A DNA stretch of 64,000 bases from Phyllobacterium sophorae (GTDB lineage Bacteria > Pseudomonadota > Alphaproteobacteria > Rhizobiales > Rhizobiaceae), in contig NZ_PGGM01000003.1 of assembly GCF_003010965.1 (NCBI RefSeq), positions 124,001-188,000 on the forward strand, read 5' to 3'. Of the stretch, positions 8,978 through 17,880 are shown one piece after another. Numbering within the stretch: position 1 is the first letter of the stretch; each line of letters begins with the position of its first letter. Both the position numbers and the translations under genes were made by a program. Under the pieces are notes generated by a model. The model ran no database searches and was not told the origin of the DNA. It saw only the letters and a program-made list of their open reading frames with translations.

Positions 8978-9929
8978 CGTAATGTACCCAGTAGCGCGAT
9001 GTGAGGAAGGAGAAGGCGGTGAAGATTGCGATGATCACCACCAGGATCCAGGCCAGCGCGGAGGCGTAACCCATGCGGAAATTTCCGAATGCCTCCTGAT
9101 AGAGGTAGAGCGTATAAAACAGCGTCGAGTTGATTGGTCCGCCGGTGCCACCGGAAATGATAAAGGCCGGCGTGAAGGCTTTGAATGCATCGATCGTCTG
9201 GACAACGGCATTGAAAAAGATCACGGGCGTGAGAAGCGGCAACGTAATCTTGTAGAACTGGCGGAATTTGGAGGCGCCGTCGAGGCTGGCGGCTTCATAC
9301 ATGTCGGTGGGAATTTGCCGCAGACCGGCGAGGAAGATGATCATCGGTGAGCCGAATTGCCACACGCTAAGGGCGACAAGCGTATAGATCGAATAGTTCG
9401 GATGGGAAATCCAGCTTGGTCCTTCGATGCCGAACTGTGACAGAGCTGCGTTGACCAGCCCGTCGCCGGCAAACAGTTGCCGCCACAAAACGGCAATGGC
9501 AACACTGCCGCCAAGAAGCGAGGGCAGATAGAAGATGGCGCGATAAAAAGTCAGCCCTTTCACGCCGCGGTTAAGGGCTATAGCGACGAGAAGTGCGAAG
9601 GTGAGCTTAAAGGGCACGGAAAGAACCACATAGGTGAGGGTTACCTGCATGGCTGCCGCGAATTTCGGATCTGCGGTGGCGATCCGGACATAGTTCGCCG
9701 CACCCGTCCATTGCGGAGCGCGGATCAGGTCGAAATCTGTGAAAGATAGATAAAGTGACACCAGGGCCGGTCCGAGGGTCAGCCCGAAGAAGCCTAAGAG
9801 CCAGGGCAAAAGGAATAGATATCCTGGTGCGTTGCTGGCCCAAAGGCGTGCCAGACGTCCCCTGGCCCTCACACTCTGGTGTCTTTCTACAGCTATGTCG
9901 GCGGCAGATGCGTGCGTTGCCGTGTTCAT
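8970..9929 (-). CDS. Carbohydrate ABC transporter permease (UgpA/MalF type)
   Basis: This permease of about 319 residues has a cytoplasmic N-terminal stretch, then a membrane segment from about residue 37 (YLFLLPWLLGFFGLTLGPAL). The EAA loop reads DMYEAASLDGASKFRQFYKITLPLLTP. Two starts are possible: ATG at 9929, chosen here, or GTG at 9935, which overlaps the stop of the binding-protein gene. Either way the genes are tightly coupled. It is the partner of the next permease. Confidence 0.93.
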   Translation of the reverse strand: MNTATHASAADIAVERHQSVRARGRLARLWASNAPGYLFLLPWLLGFFGLTLGPALVSLYLSFTDFDLIRAPQWTGAANYVRIATADPKFAAAMQVTLTYVVLSVPFKLTFALLVAIALNRGVKGLTFYRAIFYLPSLLGGSVAIAVLWRQLFAGDGLVNAALSQFGIEGPSWISHPNYSIYTLVALSVWQFGSPMIIFLAGLRQIPTDMYEAASLDGASKFRQFYKITLPLLTPVIFFNAVVQTIDAFKAFTPAFIISGGTGGPINSTLFYTLYLYQEAFGNFRMGYASALAWILVVIIAIFTAFSFLTSRYWVHYDD

Positions 9930-9934
9930 GCGCA

Positions 9935-11227
9935 CTAGCCCCGGCTGACGATGCGCGAGATCTCTTCAGCCAACAACTTACCGCCATCGGCTGCCGATAG
10001 CTGGCCGAAGCCGACCTGCTCTGCGACGTTGCGCAACGCCAGTTCAGCTTCGCCGGCACCAGCTGGCGGCGGCGGCGGCAGCGCACCAGCAAGATCACCA
10101 AGACCAGTGACGTAGTCGAGTGCTACCTTGCCTTGGGCGTCGAGCTTGGATGCAATGACTTCACGCGTTGCAGCCGATTCCGGTATGCCGCGTTCAACAC
10201 CGAGAACGAGGGCTGCCTCCGGATCCTTGATGAAGAAATTAATATAGGCGACAGCCTGGTCGATCGCCTTCGACTGGGCCGACACGGAAAAGAACATGGA
10301 GGGCTTGCGATAGTGCCCGCCCTTGGAGTCTGCCGCGATACGCGGGTGGTTGGTGAGGCCGAGCTTGTCCTTGTTGATCGCTTGATAACCGACGAACTGA
10401 TTGGAATGAGCAAAGGCTGCAGCCGAGCGGGCGAGCGAAACGGTGTTTGTCTCGATGTCGTTCTTGTCGAGCGCCTGAACGTCTGGCGGAACACAGGCAC
10501 CGGCCTGGCGGAATTTGCTCCACATTTCAAACCATTCGGAGGCATCATTGTGATCGAAGGCGATCTTGCCTTCAGCCGTATAGAGAGCCTTGCCCCGCTG
10601 GCGTAGCCAGTTTTCCAGGAGCGGCTCCACGACGCTGCCATCGGCGATGCCATACATGCCTTTACGCTTGCCCGCCTTGGTAATTTCCGCGCCCATGCGG
10701 GCGAATTCTTCCCACGTCGTCGCCTGAGTTGGCAAAGGAACGCCGGCTTGCTCGAATGCGGAGACATTCAGGACTGTGGTTGCGGCGTTCGCGCCGAGAC
10801 TGACCCCGTAAAAATGCCCGTTGACGCTCCCCCCATCGATCTGTGTTTTGTCGAAATCGTCGATTTGCAATTTCGCCGGCATATAGCTTTCCAGCGGTGC
10901 CAGCGCTCCGCGCTGCGCATATTCGACGATGTAGCGATAGTCCATCTGGATGATATCGGGTGCATTGCGGCCGGCGACCTGCGTTGCAAGGCGTGGCCAG
11001 TAATCCGTCCACCCCAGGAATTCGCCATTGACGGTCGTGCCTGCATTCTTTGTCTGAAAGAGTTGGGAAACTTTGTTGGTGCGATCCGCCCGTGCTTGCG
11101 AGCCCCACCAAAGGAGGCGAAGACGGGTATCGGCTGCAAAAGAAGTACCCCCGCCCGCACCGGTCGTTGACAATGACAGAAACGCGGCTCCTCCCGCGAT
11201 GAAATTGCGTCTGCTCACACGTAGCAT
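9935..11227 (-). CDS. Tat-exported carbohydrate ABC substrate-binding protein
   Basis: This 430-residue family 1 extracellular solute-binding protein is the first gene of the minus-strand operon. The N-terminus carries a twin-arginine signal (SRRNFI at residues 5-10, then a hydrophobic stretch and a site near SFAAD), so it may be exported folded. The ATG at 11227 follows GGAGGAGGAACAGGTG. It is a clear paralog of the protein encoded at 22686-23978: same length, and aligned motifs such as RLRLLWWGSQ versus RLRAMWWGSN and LATQVAGR versus LATQMAGR. The promoter and a TetR-type operator lie 64-110 bases upstream. The ligand is unknown, probably an oligo- or modified sugar. Confidence 0.93.
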   Translation of the reverse strand: MLRVSRRNFIAGGAAFLSLSTTGAGGGTSFAADTRLRLLWWGSQARADRTNKVSQLFQTKNAGTTVNGEFLGWTDYWPRLATQVAGRNAPDIIQMDYRYIVEYAQRGALAPLESYMPAKLQIDDFDKTQIDGGSVNGHFYGVSLGANAATTVLNVSAFEQAGVPLPTQATTWEEFARMGAEITKAGKRKGMYGIADGSVVEPLLENWLRQRGKALYTAEGKIAFDHNDASEWFEMWSKFRQAGACVPPDVQALDKNDIETNTVSLARSAAAFAHSNQFVGYQAINKDKLGLTNHPRIAADSKGGHYRKPSMFFSVSAQSKAIDQAVAYINFFIKDPEAALVLGVERGIPESAATREVIASKLDAQGKVALDYVTGLGDLAGALPPPPPAGAGEAELALRNVAEQVGFGQLSAADGGKLLAEEISRIVSRG

Positions 11228-11290
11228 CACCTGTTCCTCCTCCTGTTGGAACGCCCTCCCGAACGTTCCGCGCATGTTTCCCTTGCAACA

Positions 11291-11308
11291 AATAACTAAT
11301 TAGTTACA
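11291..11308. promoter_or_regulatory. TetR-type operator, site 3
   Basis: AATAACT-AATT-AGTTACA matches 12 of 14 half-site positions of the perfect site at 2504. Its core TAACT-AATT-AGTTA is a fully symmetric 14-mer. It lies immediately downstream of the -10 of the binding-protein promoter and 64 bases before the start codon. Confidence 0.7.
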
Positions 11309-11337
11309 AGCTATGTTGAAAGCGGCGAGAGAGTCAA
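11309..11337 (-). promoter_or_regulatory. Promoter of the minus-strand carbohydrate operon
   Basis: On the minus strand, TTGACT (11337-11332), a 17-base spacer and ATAGCT (11314-11309) fit a sigma70 promoter with a fair -35 and weak -10. The initiation point would fall inside the adjoining operator at 11291-11308. Confidence 0.5.
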
Positions 11338-11831
11338 GCGGTTGTGTGGTGAACCAATCCTCGTTGGGCTTCAAGGCGCGAATGTAGGGCACAACGTCAC
11401 CGACGAAACGAGCGAACAAGCCGCCCCGCGCGCCTGCAGGGGAACCAAAATCGCCCGCTCCTTGCACAGTTGAGAACGGCATGGGCGCCAAGCTATCGCC
11501 AAGCGCGATGGCAAAAAAACGCATTTTCTACCGCTGTTTCACATAAAGGTGCAATTCACGCGGCTCTCCCGGGAAGCTTGGGCAACAGTTTTGTACAGCC
11601 GAGCGGGCGACTGGCCCCGGTAGACCCAGGCTCGCGGACATATTTGCGATCCCGCACGGGCAGCGGACTTTCGCTCTGTTCGGCTGTTCCACCTTTCAAA
11701 TCACTGCACCCTGGCATCGGTGTTTGACCACGACCACATCGAAACGCACAATCTGCAAAATGGCAATGGCGCTCTTGCCCGTCAGATGCTCATCCGTTCG
11801 CCGCTTGTTTTCGCGACATTTCGTTTTTTTG

Positions 11832-11860
11832 TTGACATATGCGCTTTTGCTCTGTCATCA
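11832..11860 (+). promoter_or_regulatory. Promoter of the plus-strand oxidoreductase/enolase operon
   Basis: A consensus TTGACA at 11832-11837 is followed by a 17-base spacer and a poor -10 (TCATCA, 11855-11860). A perfect inverted-repeat operator starts at the next base. A weak -10 plus operator at the start site suggests tight control. Confidence 0.5.
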
Positions 11861-11878
11861 AGTAACCGTTTGGTTACT
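11861..11878. promoter_or_regulatory. TetR-type operator, site 4
   Basis: This perfect inverted repeat, AGTAACC-GTTT-GGTTACT (7+4+7), has the same architecture as site 1 at 2504. It overlaps the expected transcription start of the plus-strand operon, 64 bases before its first start codon. The same operator-to-ATG distance (64 bases) applies at site 3 on the other side. Confidence 0.75.
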
Positions 11879-11941
11879 GATTATGAAAAGCGCGGCCCTG
11901 GCTGCCGCTTCCACAATCGACCCCATGCAGGGAGGAAAGCA

Positions 11942-13090
11942 ATGGCGCGTCTTGGAATCATTCTACACGGGGTTACGGGGCGCATGGGATACAATCAGCA
12001 TCTCGTGCGCTCCATACTTGCCATCAGGGATCAGGGCGGGCTGGCGCTACAATCGGGAGAACGTCTCGAAATCGATCCAATCATTGTTGGCCGCAACCGC
12101 GCCAAGATTGAGCAACTTGCCCGCAGGCACGCCATAGAGCGCTGGTCGACGGACATCGATGCGGCCCTGGCGGACCCTCGCGATACTGTCTTTTTTGATG
12201 CAGGCACCACCCTCATGCGTGCCGGGCTGATCGGCCGGGCGCTGGACGCCGGCAAACATGTCTACTGCGAAAAACCGATATCGGACGATCTGGGCATCGC
12301 AATCCAGCTGGCCAAAAAGGCGCGCGCATCCGGTCTCAAGCATGGCGTCGTCCAGGACAAGTTGTTTCTTCCGGGGCTGCGCAAGCTCGCAATGCTGCGC
12401 GACTCAGGCTTCTTCGGCAAGATCCTCTCCGTGCGCGGTGAGTTCGGCTATTGGGTGTTCGAAGGCAATTGGGGCGTGCCGTCGCAGCGCCCCTCTTGGA
12501 ACTACCGAAAGGCCGATGGCGGCGGCATCATCCTCGATATGCTGTGCCATTGGCGCTATGTTCTGGACAACCTGTTCGGCGAAGTCCGGGCCGTCTCCTG
12601 CCTCGGCGCCACACACGTCCCAGCGCGGATCGATGAGAACGGCAAGAGCTATGGCTGCGATACCGACGATGCGGCTTACGCGACCTTCGAACTTGAAGGC
12701 GGCATCGTGGCACAGATCAACTCCTCCTGGGCCGTCCGTGTCCGCCGCGACGACCTTGTCACCTTCCAGGTTGACGGCACCCACGGCTCAGCCGTCGCCG
12801 GGCTGACGAAATGCTGGACGCAGCATCGCGTTAACACACCAAAACCGGTCTGGAATCCTGATCAGCCGCAAACGATCGACTTCTACAAGACCTGGGATGA
12901 GGTTCCCGACACCCAGCTTTTCGACAATGGCTTCAAGGCGCAATGGGACATGTTCCTTCGCCATGTCGCCGAAGATGCCCCCTGGCCCTATGGGCTCGAA
13001 GCCGGCGCCAAGGGTGTCCAACTTGCCGAACTCGGGTTGAAATCCTGGGCGGAACGGCGCTGGCTTGATGTTCCAACCCTGGAGTTCTAG
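11942..13090 (+). CDS. Gfo/Idh/MocA family oxidoreductase
   Basis: This 382-residue dehydrogenase is the first gene of the plus-strand operon. The frame is open from 11720, but the ATG at 11942 is preceded by GGGAGGAAAGCA and lies after the promoter, so it is the start. The Rossmann segment is LHGVTGRMGYNQH near residues 8-20. The EKP motif follows as YCEKPI (about 103-106). The C-terminal domain includes GGGIILDMLCHW, with the His of the active-site helix. It is four bases upstream of the DUF993 gene. The probable role is sugar or sugar-acid oxidation as the first or second step of the pathway. Confidence 0.9.
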   Translation: MARLGIILHGVTGRMGYNQHLVRSILAIRDQGGLALQSGERLEIDPIIVGRNRAKIEQLARRHAIERWSTDIDAALADPRDTVFFDAGTTLMRAGLIGRALDAGKHVYCEKPISDDLGIAIQLAKKARASGLKHGVVQDKLFLPGLRKLAMLRDSGFFGKILSVRGEFGYWVFEGNWGVPSQRPSWNYRKADGGGIILDMLCHWRYVLDNLFGEVRAVSCLGATHVPARIDENGKSYGCDTDDAAYATFELEGGIVAQINSSWAVRVRRDDLVTFQVDGTHGSAVAGLTKCWTQHRVNTPKPVWNPDQPQTIDFYKTWDEVPDTQLFDNGFKAQWDMFLRHVAEDAPWPYGLEAGAKGVQLAELGLKSWAERRWLDVPTLEF

Positions 13091-13093
13091 GCG

Positions 13094-14257
13094 ATGACCA
13101 CAATCAATCTGCCGCTAGCGGGGCAAATTACGCCCTATACGCTCACCGGTACACCGATACCGCTTGCACGGCGTGACGCGAAATCATTTCCGCGCGTGGT
13201 CTTCGCTGCCGCCCATGTTGTCGCCGACCCTCTCGCCGACAACGATCCATGGCTGACGCCTGCAATCGATTGGGAGCGCACGCTTGCCTTCCGTCACCGG
13301 CTGTGGGATCTGGGCCTTGGCGTTGCCGAAGCAATGGACACAGCGCAACGGGGCATGGGCCTTGGCTGGGCGGAAGCACAGGAATTGATCAAGCGGTCCC
13401 TCGCGGAGGCGCGCACGCGCGGCGACACACTGATTGCTTGTGGTGCTGGCACAGATCATTTGGCCCCTGGACCAGACGTGACGCTTGATATGATCATCCG
13501 GGCCTACGAGGAACAGATCAGCATCGTGGAGGCCGCGGGTGGCCGGATCATTTTGATGGCGAGCCGGGCCCTGGCATCGGCTGCCGAAGGTCCGGACGAC
13601 TACGTCAAGATCTATGATCGCATTCTGTCCCAGGTCCGCGAGCCAGTGATCATCCATTGGCTTGGCGAAATGTTCGATCCAGCGTTGGAAGGCTATTGGG
13701 GCAATCGGGATCATCTCAAGGCGATGGACACGTGTCTCGACGTCATCGCTGCCCATGCCGCCAAGGTCGACGGGATCAAGGTCTCGCTATTGTCCAAGGA
13801 AAAGGAAATCGCCATGCGACGCCGCCTGCCAGAGGGCGTGCGCATGTATACCGGTGACGACTTCAACTACGCAGAACTGATCGCGGGTGATGAAGTTGGC
13901 CATTCCGATGCGCTGCTCGGCATCTTTGATGCGATCGCACCGGCCGCCTCAATGGCGATGGAGGCACTTGGCGGTGGCCGCGAAGCCGAGTTTTTCAATC
14001 TCCTCAATCCGACAGTTCCTCTGTCGCGGCACATCTTCAAGGCCCCGACGCGGTTCTACAAGACCGGCGTTGTTTTTCTCGCCTATCTCAATGGCTTGCA
14101 GGATCATTTTGCCATGATTGGCGGGCAGCAAAGCGCGCGATCACTTGCCCATCTTGCTGAGCTGTTTCGACTGGCCGATCAGGCGCGGGTCCTGTCCGAT
14201 CCCGATCGCGCCATCGAGCGGATGCGCCGCATCCTCGCCGTTCACGGCGTCGGCTGA
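13094..14257 (+). CDS. DUF993 family protein (dihydrodipicolinate synthase/aldolase-like TIM barrel)
   Basis: This 387-residue protein matches the DUF993 family, distant relatives of class I lyases such as dihydrodipicolinate synthase. Visible family features include the N-terminal PRVVFAAAHVVADP, the segment GTDHLAPG, the motif HWLGEMFDP, and IKVSLLSKEKE near residue 230, where a Schiff-base Lys would be expected. Family members sit in sugar-catabolic clusters, and an aldolase or retro-aldol cleavage of a keto acid is plausible. The downstream enolase-type dehydratase starts six bases later, which fits a dehydratase/aldolase pair producing and splitting a 2-keto-3-deoxy acid (inference). Confidence 0.85.
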   Translation: MTTINLPLAGQITPYTLTGTPIPLARRDAKSFPRVVFAAAHVVADPLADNDPWLTPAIDWERTLAFRHRLWDLGLGVAEAMDTAQRGMGLGWAEAQELIKRSLAEARTRGDTLIACGAGTDHLAPGPDVTLDMIIRAYEEQISIVEAAGGRIILMASRALASAAEGPDDYVKIYDRILSQVREPVIIHWLGEMFDPALEGYWGNRDHLKAMDTCLDVIAAHAAKVDGIKVSLLSKEKEIAMRRRLPEGVRMYTGDDFNYAELIAGDEVGHSDALLGIFDAIAPAASMAMEALGGGREAEFFNLLNPTVPLSRHIFKAPTRFYKTGVVFLAYLNGLQDHFAMIGGQQSARSLAHLAELFRLADQARVLSDPDRAIERMRRILAVHGVG

Positions 14258-14262
14258 AGGCA

Positions 14263-15684
14263 ATGACCAGCCCCATGCGCATAAAGCTTGAGGAAGCCGA
14301 GGTCATGGAACGTCCCGTTCACTTCCGTTTCCCCTTCCGTTTTGGCGCAGCACGGGTTACGGCGGCGCCGCAAGCCTTCGTCAGGGTCCGCATCAACGAC
14401 GCCCGGGGACGCAGTGCCGTCGGTTGGTCAGCGGAAATGATGATGCCCAGGTGGTTCGACAAGAACCCGTCGCTTGCGCCCGGCGATAATATCGATCAGT
14501 TGCGCATTTCCTTGCGTCTTGCCATCGACGCCTACCGAAACACGGGGCGCAACACGCCCTTTGGCCTGCATGCACTCAACGAGGCGCAGCACCATCGACA
14601 GGCCGCCAAGCTCCAGCTTCCTGGCCTTGTCGCCTCCTACGGCCTGGCGTTGGTCGATCGTGCGGTGATTGACGCAACCTGCCGCCTGGAAAGTTTGAGT
14701 GCCGTTGAAGCCGTGCGGTTGGGCCGCCTTGGCATCAATGCCGCGACGGCTCCAGACCTCGCGGAATTTGATCTATCTGCATATTTCGCCACCATAAAGC
14801 CCGCCTCCAGCATGGCCGTGCGCCATACGATCGGTCTGGTCGACGCACTCACTTCGGCCGATGTCGAACCCGACAGCCGGCTTGAAGACGGTCTTCCACA
14901 GACGCTCGAGGCGGTGATTGCCAGCTACGGCCATCGACATTTCAAGATCAAGGTGTCCGGCCACCCTGTTGAGGACGTTGAACGGCTGATCCAGATTGCG
15001 GCCGTGCTCGATGCTGCGGCGGACGGCTATCAAGCGACACTGGACGGCAATGAGCAGTTCGGTGGCAGCGATGCTGTCGGCGAATTCCTTGAGCGAATTT
15101 CCTCCGAACCCCGGCTCCGCCGGCTGCGCAGCTCGATCTTGTTTTTCGAACAGCCCATCGCCCGCGCCGATGCCTTGACGACTTCGCTTGCCGACATAGC
15201 CCGCCACGTCCCGCTGGAAATCGATGAATCTGACGGCGAGATGGGCGCTTTCATTGAGGCGAGAGCCCTCGGATATGCCGGCATTTCCTCAAAGTCGTGC
15301 AAGGGATTTTATCGTTCGCTACTCAATCGCGCCCGTGTTGAAAAATGGAACAATGAGGAAAAGAGCAGCCGCTATTTCATGTCCGCCGAAGATTTGACGA
15401 CGCAATCGGGTCTCGCCTTGCAGCAGGATCTCGTGCTCGCCTCTCTCGTTGGGGCAACGCACGTCGAACGCAATGGCCATCACTATGTCGACGGCATGTT
15501 TGGCGCTCCTAAAGGAGAGCAGGCCGCCTATCTTCGCGGGCATGGCGACCTGTATCGGCAGGCTGGTAGCGGTGCCCGGTTGGCGATCCGCAGTGGCCGC
15601 GTCGATTTCTCCTCGGCTGTCACAGCAAAAGGGCTTGGATCCGCTGTCGAACCCGATTGGGAGACAATGGCACGCCAAGAGTAG
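14263..15684 (+). CDS. Enolase-superfamily protein (mandelate racemase/muconate lactonizing-like)
   Basis: This 473-residue enzyme is longer than the usual 360-420. The barrel motifs can be followed: KIK at 228-230 (general-base lysines), the metal ligand Asp261 in LDGNEQ, Glu296 in FEQPI, Asp321 in EIDESDG, and Lys344/Lys347 in ISSKSCKG as possible opposite-face base. This makes acid-sugar dehydration, epimerisation or cycloisomerisation likely. The extra length lies mainly in the N-terminal capping domain and a C-terminal tail after residue 440. It lies between the DUF993 lyase and an isomerase gene in one operon. I cannot assign a precise substrate. Confidence 0.85.
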   Translation: MTSPMRIKLEEAEVMERPVHFRFPFRFGAARVTAAPQAFVRVRINDARGRSAVGWSAEMMMPRWFDKNPSLAPGDNIDQLRISLRLAIDAYRNTGRNTPFGLHALNEAQHHRQAAKLQLPGLVASYGLALVDRAVIDATCRLESLSAVEAVRLGRLGINAATAPDLAEFDLSAYFATIKPASSMAVRHTIGLVDALTSADVEPDSRLEDGLPQTLEAVIASYGHRHFKIKVSGHPVEDVERLIQIAAVLDAAADGYQATLDGNEQFGGSDAVGEFLERISSEPRLRRLRSSILFFEQPIARADALTTSLADIARHVPLEIDESDGEMGAFIEARALGYAGISSKSCKGFYRSLLNRARVEKWNNEEKSSRYFMSAEDLTTQSGLALQQDLVLASLVGATHVERNGHHYVDGMFGAPKGEQAAYLRGHGDLYRQAGSGARLAIRSGRVDFSSAVTAKGLGSAVEPDWETMARQE

Positions 15685-15707
15685 TGCAACAGGGAGGAAA
15701 TCCGACG

Positions 15708-16529
15708 ATGCAGTCCCAAGGCCTATCCATCAACCTTGCCACTATTCGCGAACAATGCGGTTTCGCGCAAGCGGTTGACATCTGCCTGCAACACGGCATC
15801 ACCGCAATCGCGCCCTGGCGCGAGCAGGTTGCTGCAATCGGTTTGAACGAGGCGGCAAATATCGTGCACTCCAATGAGTTGCGGTTGACAGGCCTCTGCC
15901 GGGGCGGCTTCTTTCCCGCCGCCAGTTTCGACGACCGGCAAAAGGCGCTGGACGATAATCGGCGCGCGATCGATGAGGCCGCCACGCTCGGCGCAGATTG
16001 CCTGGTGCTCGTTGTTGGCGGCCTGCCGGGCGGTTCGCGGAATCTCGACGAGGCACGCAAGATGGTCGCCGATGGCATCTCGGCCGTTCTTCCGCATGCA
16101 CGCCAGGCAAATGTGCCGCTCGCCATAGAACCGCTGCATCCCATGTATGCCGCCGACCGCTCATGTGTGAATACGCTTGGCCAGGCGCTCGATATCTGCG
16201 AGCTGGTAGGAGAAGGCGCCGGTGTCGCGGTCGACGCCTATCATGTTTGGTGGGATCCCGACCTTGCGCAGCAGGTTGCGCGAGCCGGACAGATGAATGC
16301 CATCCTCGCCCACCACATTTGTGACTGGCTTGTTCCAACTGCACACATGTTGACGGATCGCGGCATGATGGGCGACGGCGTGATCGACTTGCCGGGCCTG
16401 CGCCGTATGATCGAAGCGGCGGGCTTTCACGGCGCGCAGGAGGTTGAGATCTTTTCGGACAATTGGTGGGCACGCCCGGCGCAGGAGGTCATTGCGACGT
16501 GCGTTGGACGATATCAGGCGTGCTGCTGA
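15708..16529 (+). CDS. Sugar phosphate isomerase/epimerase (xylose isomerase-like TIM barrel)
   Basis: This 273-residue AP-endonuclease-2/xylose-isomerase-like protein begins at the ATG at 15708, which follows AGGGAGGAAA by seven bases; the frame is open slightly further upstream, inside the enolase gene. The divalent-metal tetrad is complete: Glu141 (AIEPLHP), Asp176 (VDAYHVWWD), His203 (AHHICDW) and Glu247 (EVEIFSD). Such proteins isomerise or epimerise ketoses or, paired with Gfo/Idh enzymes, handle 3-keto sugars. The operon context with oxidoreductases on both sides favours the latter as a hypothesis. Confidence 0.88.
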   Translation: MQSQGLSINLATIREQCGFAQAVDICLQHGITAIAPWREQVAAIGLNEAANIVHSNELRLTGLCRGGFFPAASFDDRQKALDDNRRAIDEAATLGADCLVLVVGGLPGGSRNLDEARKMVADGISAVLPHARQANVPLAIEPLHPMYAADRSCVNTLGQALDICELVGEGAGVAVDAYHVWWDPDLAQQVARAGQMNAILAHHICDWLVPTAHMLTDRGMMGDGVIDLPGLRRMIEAAGFHGAQEVEIFSDNWWARPAQEVIATCVGRYQACC

Positions 16530-16605
16530 TAGGGACGCCACATTTTAACAAGCCGGGTTTGTACCGATAAGCTGAACCCGACACGGCAGGAACCACGAGG
16601 ATAGC

Positions 16606-17865
16606 ATGGAAAAAAAGCGGCGTTTTGCCCTGATCGGCACCGGTAATCGTGGCACGACCATGTGGGGCACTGATCTGCTCGCTGGCTGGGCAGAACATGT
16701 CGAGATGGTTGCGATCGTCGACCGGAATCGACTGCGGGCCGAACGGGCCCGGGCAATGATCGGCGCTGAGGCACCCATCTACACCGAGCTCGATCCGATG
16801 TTGCAGGCGGTAAGGCCGGACCTTGTTATTGTCTGCACACCCGACGATTCCCATGACGATATTGTCGTGCGTTCGCTCGAGTCCGGCGCAGACGTCATCA
16901 CCGAGAAACCGATGACCACCACCGTCGACAAGATTCGCCGCATCATTGAGGCGGAGAAACGGACCGGCCGGCGCGTTGACGTCTCCTTTAACTATCGTTA
17001 CGCACCAACGGCCGCCCGCATCAAGACGCTGCTTGATGCGGGCGAGATCGGCCGGGTGACCTCAGTCGACTTTCATTGGTATCTCGACACCTCACATGGC
17101 GCCGACTATTTCCGCCGCTGGCATGCCTATGCCAAGCACTCCGGCAGTCTGTTCGTGCATAAGGCCACCCACCACTTCGACTTACTGAACTGGTACCTCG
17201 GCAGTGACCCGCAAGCTGTTACCGCCTTTGCCGATCTTAAGATGTATGGTCGCAAGGGCCCATTTCGCGGATCGCGCTGCAGGCACTGCGCACACATGAA
17301 GGAATGTGATTTCTATTTCGATCTTGAAGCTGATCCCTTCCTCGGCGCCCTCTATGAAGAACCCTCAAAGCTTGATGGTTATTTTCGCGACGGCTGCGTC
17401 TTCCGTGAGGACATTGACATTCCCGACACGATGGTCGCCGCCATCCGCTACGGCAATGGTGTCCATGTGTCCTATTCCCTCAACACGTTCCAGCCGATCG
17501 AGGGTCACCACATTGCCTTCAATGGAACCGGGGGACGTATCGAACTGCGGCAATATGAGAGCCAGCCCTGGGAGGTACCTGCGCAAGACACGATCCTGGT
17601 CGTGCGGAACTTCCAAAAGGGCGCGCAAGCTGTCGAACGCATTGCAGTACCGCACGCCTCAGGGGGGCATTATGGTGGTGACGACCGCATGCGCAACATG
17701 ATCTTTAAGCCCGGCATGTCCGATCCGCTCGCGCAGCGTGCCGGCTCCCGCGCCGGTGCGGTTTCAGTTCTTTGCGGCATTGCAGCGCTGTCCAGCGCTC
17801 GCGCCGGCACAACGGTGCGCCTTGCCGAACTGATGCCAGAGCTCCTGGGCGAACAACTGCTCTAG
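16606..17865 (+). CDS. Gfo/Idh/MocA oxidoreductase with Cys cluster
   Basis: This 419-residue oxidoreductase is longer than the other family members here. The Rossmann motif FALIGTGNRGTTMW is at residues 6-19 and EKPM near 102-105 (ITEKPM), followed by the conserved FNYRYAPTAARIK. A short insert near residues 222-235 contains CRHCAHMKEC, a CxxC-x5-C group that might bind metal. The ATG at 16606 follows a GAGGATAGC stretch. It lies 76 bases after the isomerase gene and ends the plus-strand operon. The convergent neighbour begins its stop 15 bases later. Confidence 0.9.
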   Translation: MEKKRRFALIGTGNRGTTMWGTDLLAGWAEHVEMVAIVDRNRLRAERARAMIGAEAPIYTELDPMLQAVRPDLVIVCTPDDSHDDIVVRSLESGADVITEKPMTTTVDKIRRIIEAEKRTGRRVDVSFNYRYAPTAARIKTLLDAGEIGRVTSVDFHWYLDTSHGADYFRRWHAYAKHSGSLFVHKATHHFDLLNWYLGSDPQAVTAFADLKMYGRKGPFRGSRCRHCAHMKECDFYFDLEADPFLGALYEEPSKLDGYFRDGCVFREDIDIPDTMVAAIRYGNGVHVSYSLNTFQPIEGHHIAFNGTGGRIELRQYESQPWEVPAQDTILVVRNFQKGAQAVERIAVPHASGGHYGGDDRMRNMIFKPGMSDPLAQRAGSRAGAVSVLCGIAALSSARAGTTVRLAELMPELLGEQLL

Positions 17866-17880
17866 CCGGTGGCGGCTTTT

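Larger units (their letters stand above)
11228..11941. other. Divergent intergenic region with two operator-controlled promoters
   Basis: This 714-base region separates the minus- and plus-strand carbohydrate operons. It holds the two promoter/operator pairs listed separately (11291-11337 and 11832-11878). Short ORFs inside it, such as a 74-codon minus-strand frame ending at 11300 within the operator, lack ribosome sites and are not called. Confidence 0.6.

Noticed and set aside
11300-11524. 74-codon minus-strand open frame in the divergent promoter region
   Set aside because: It has no ribosome site, ends inside an operator and would be transcribed from no visible promoter; composition gives no family resemblance.
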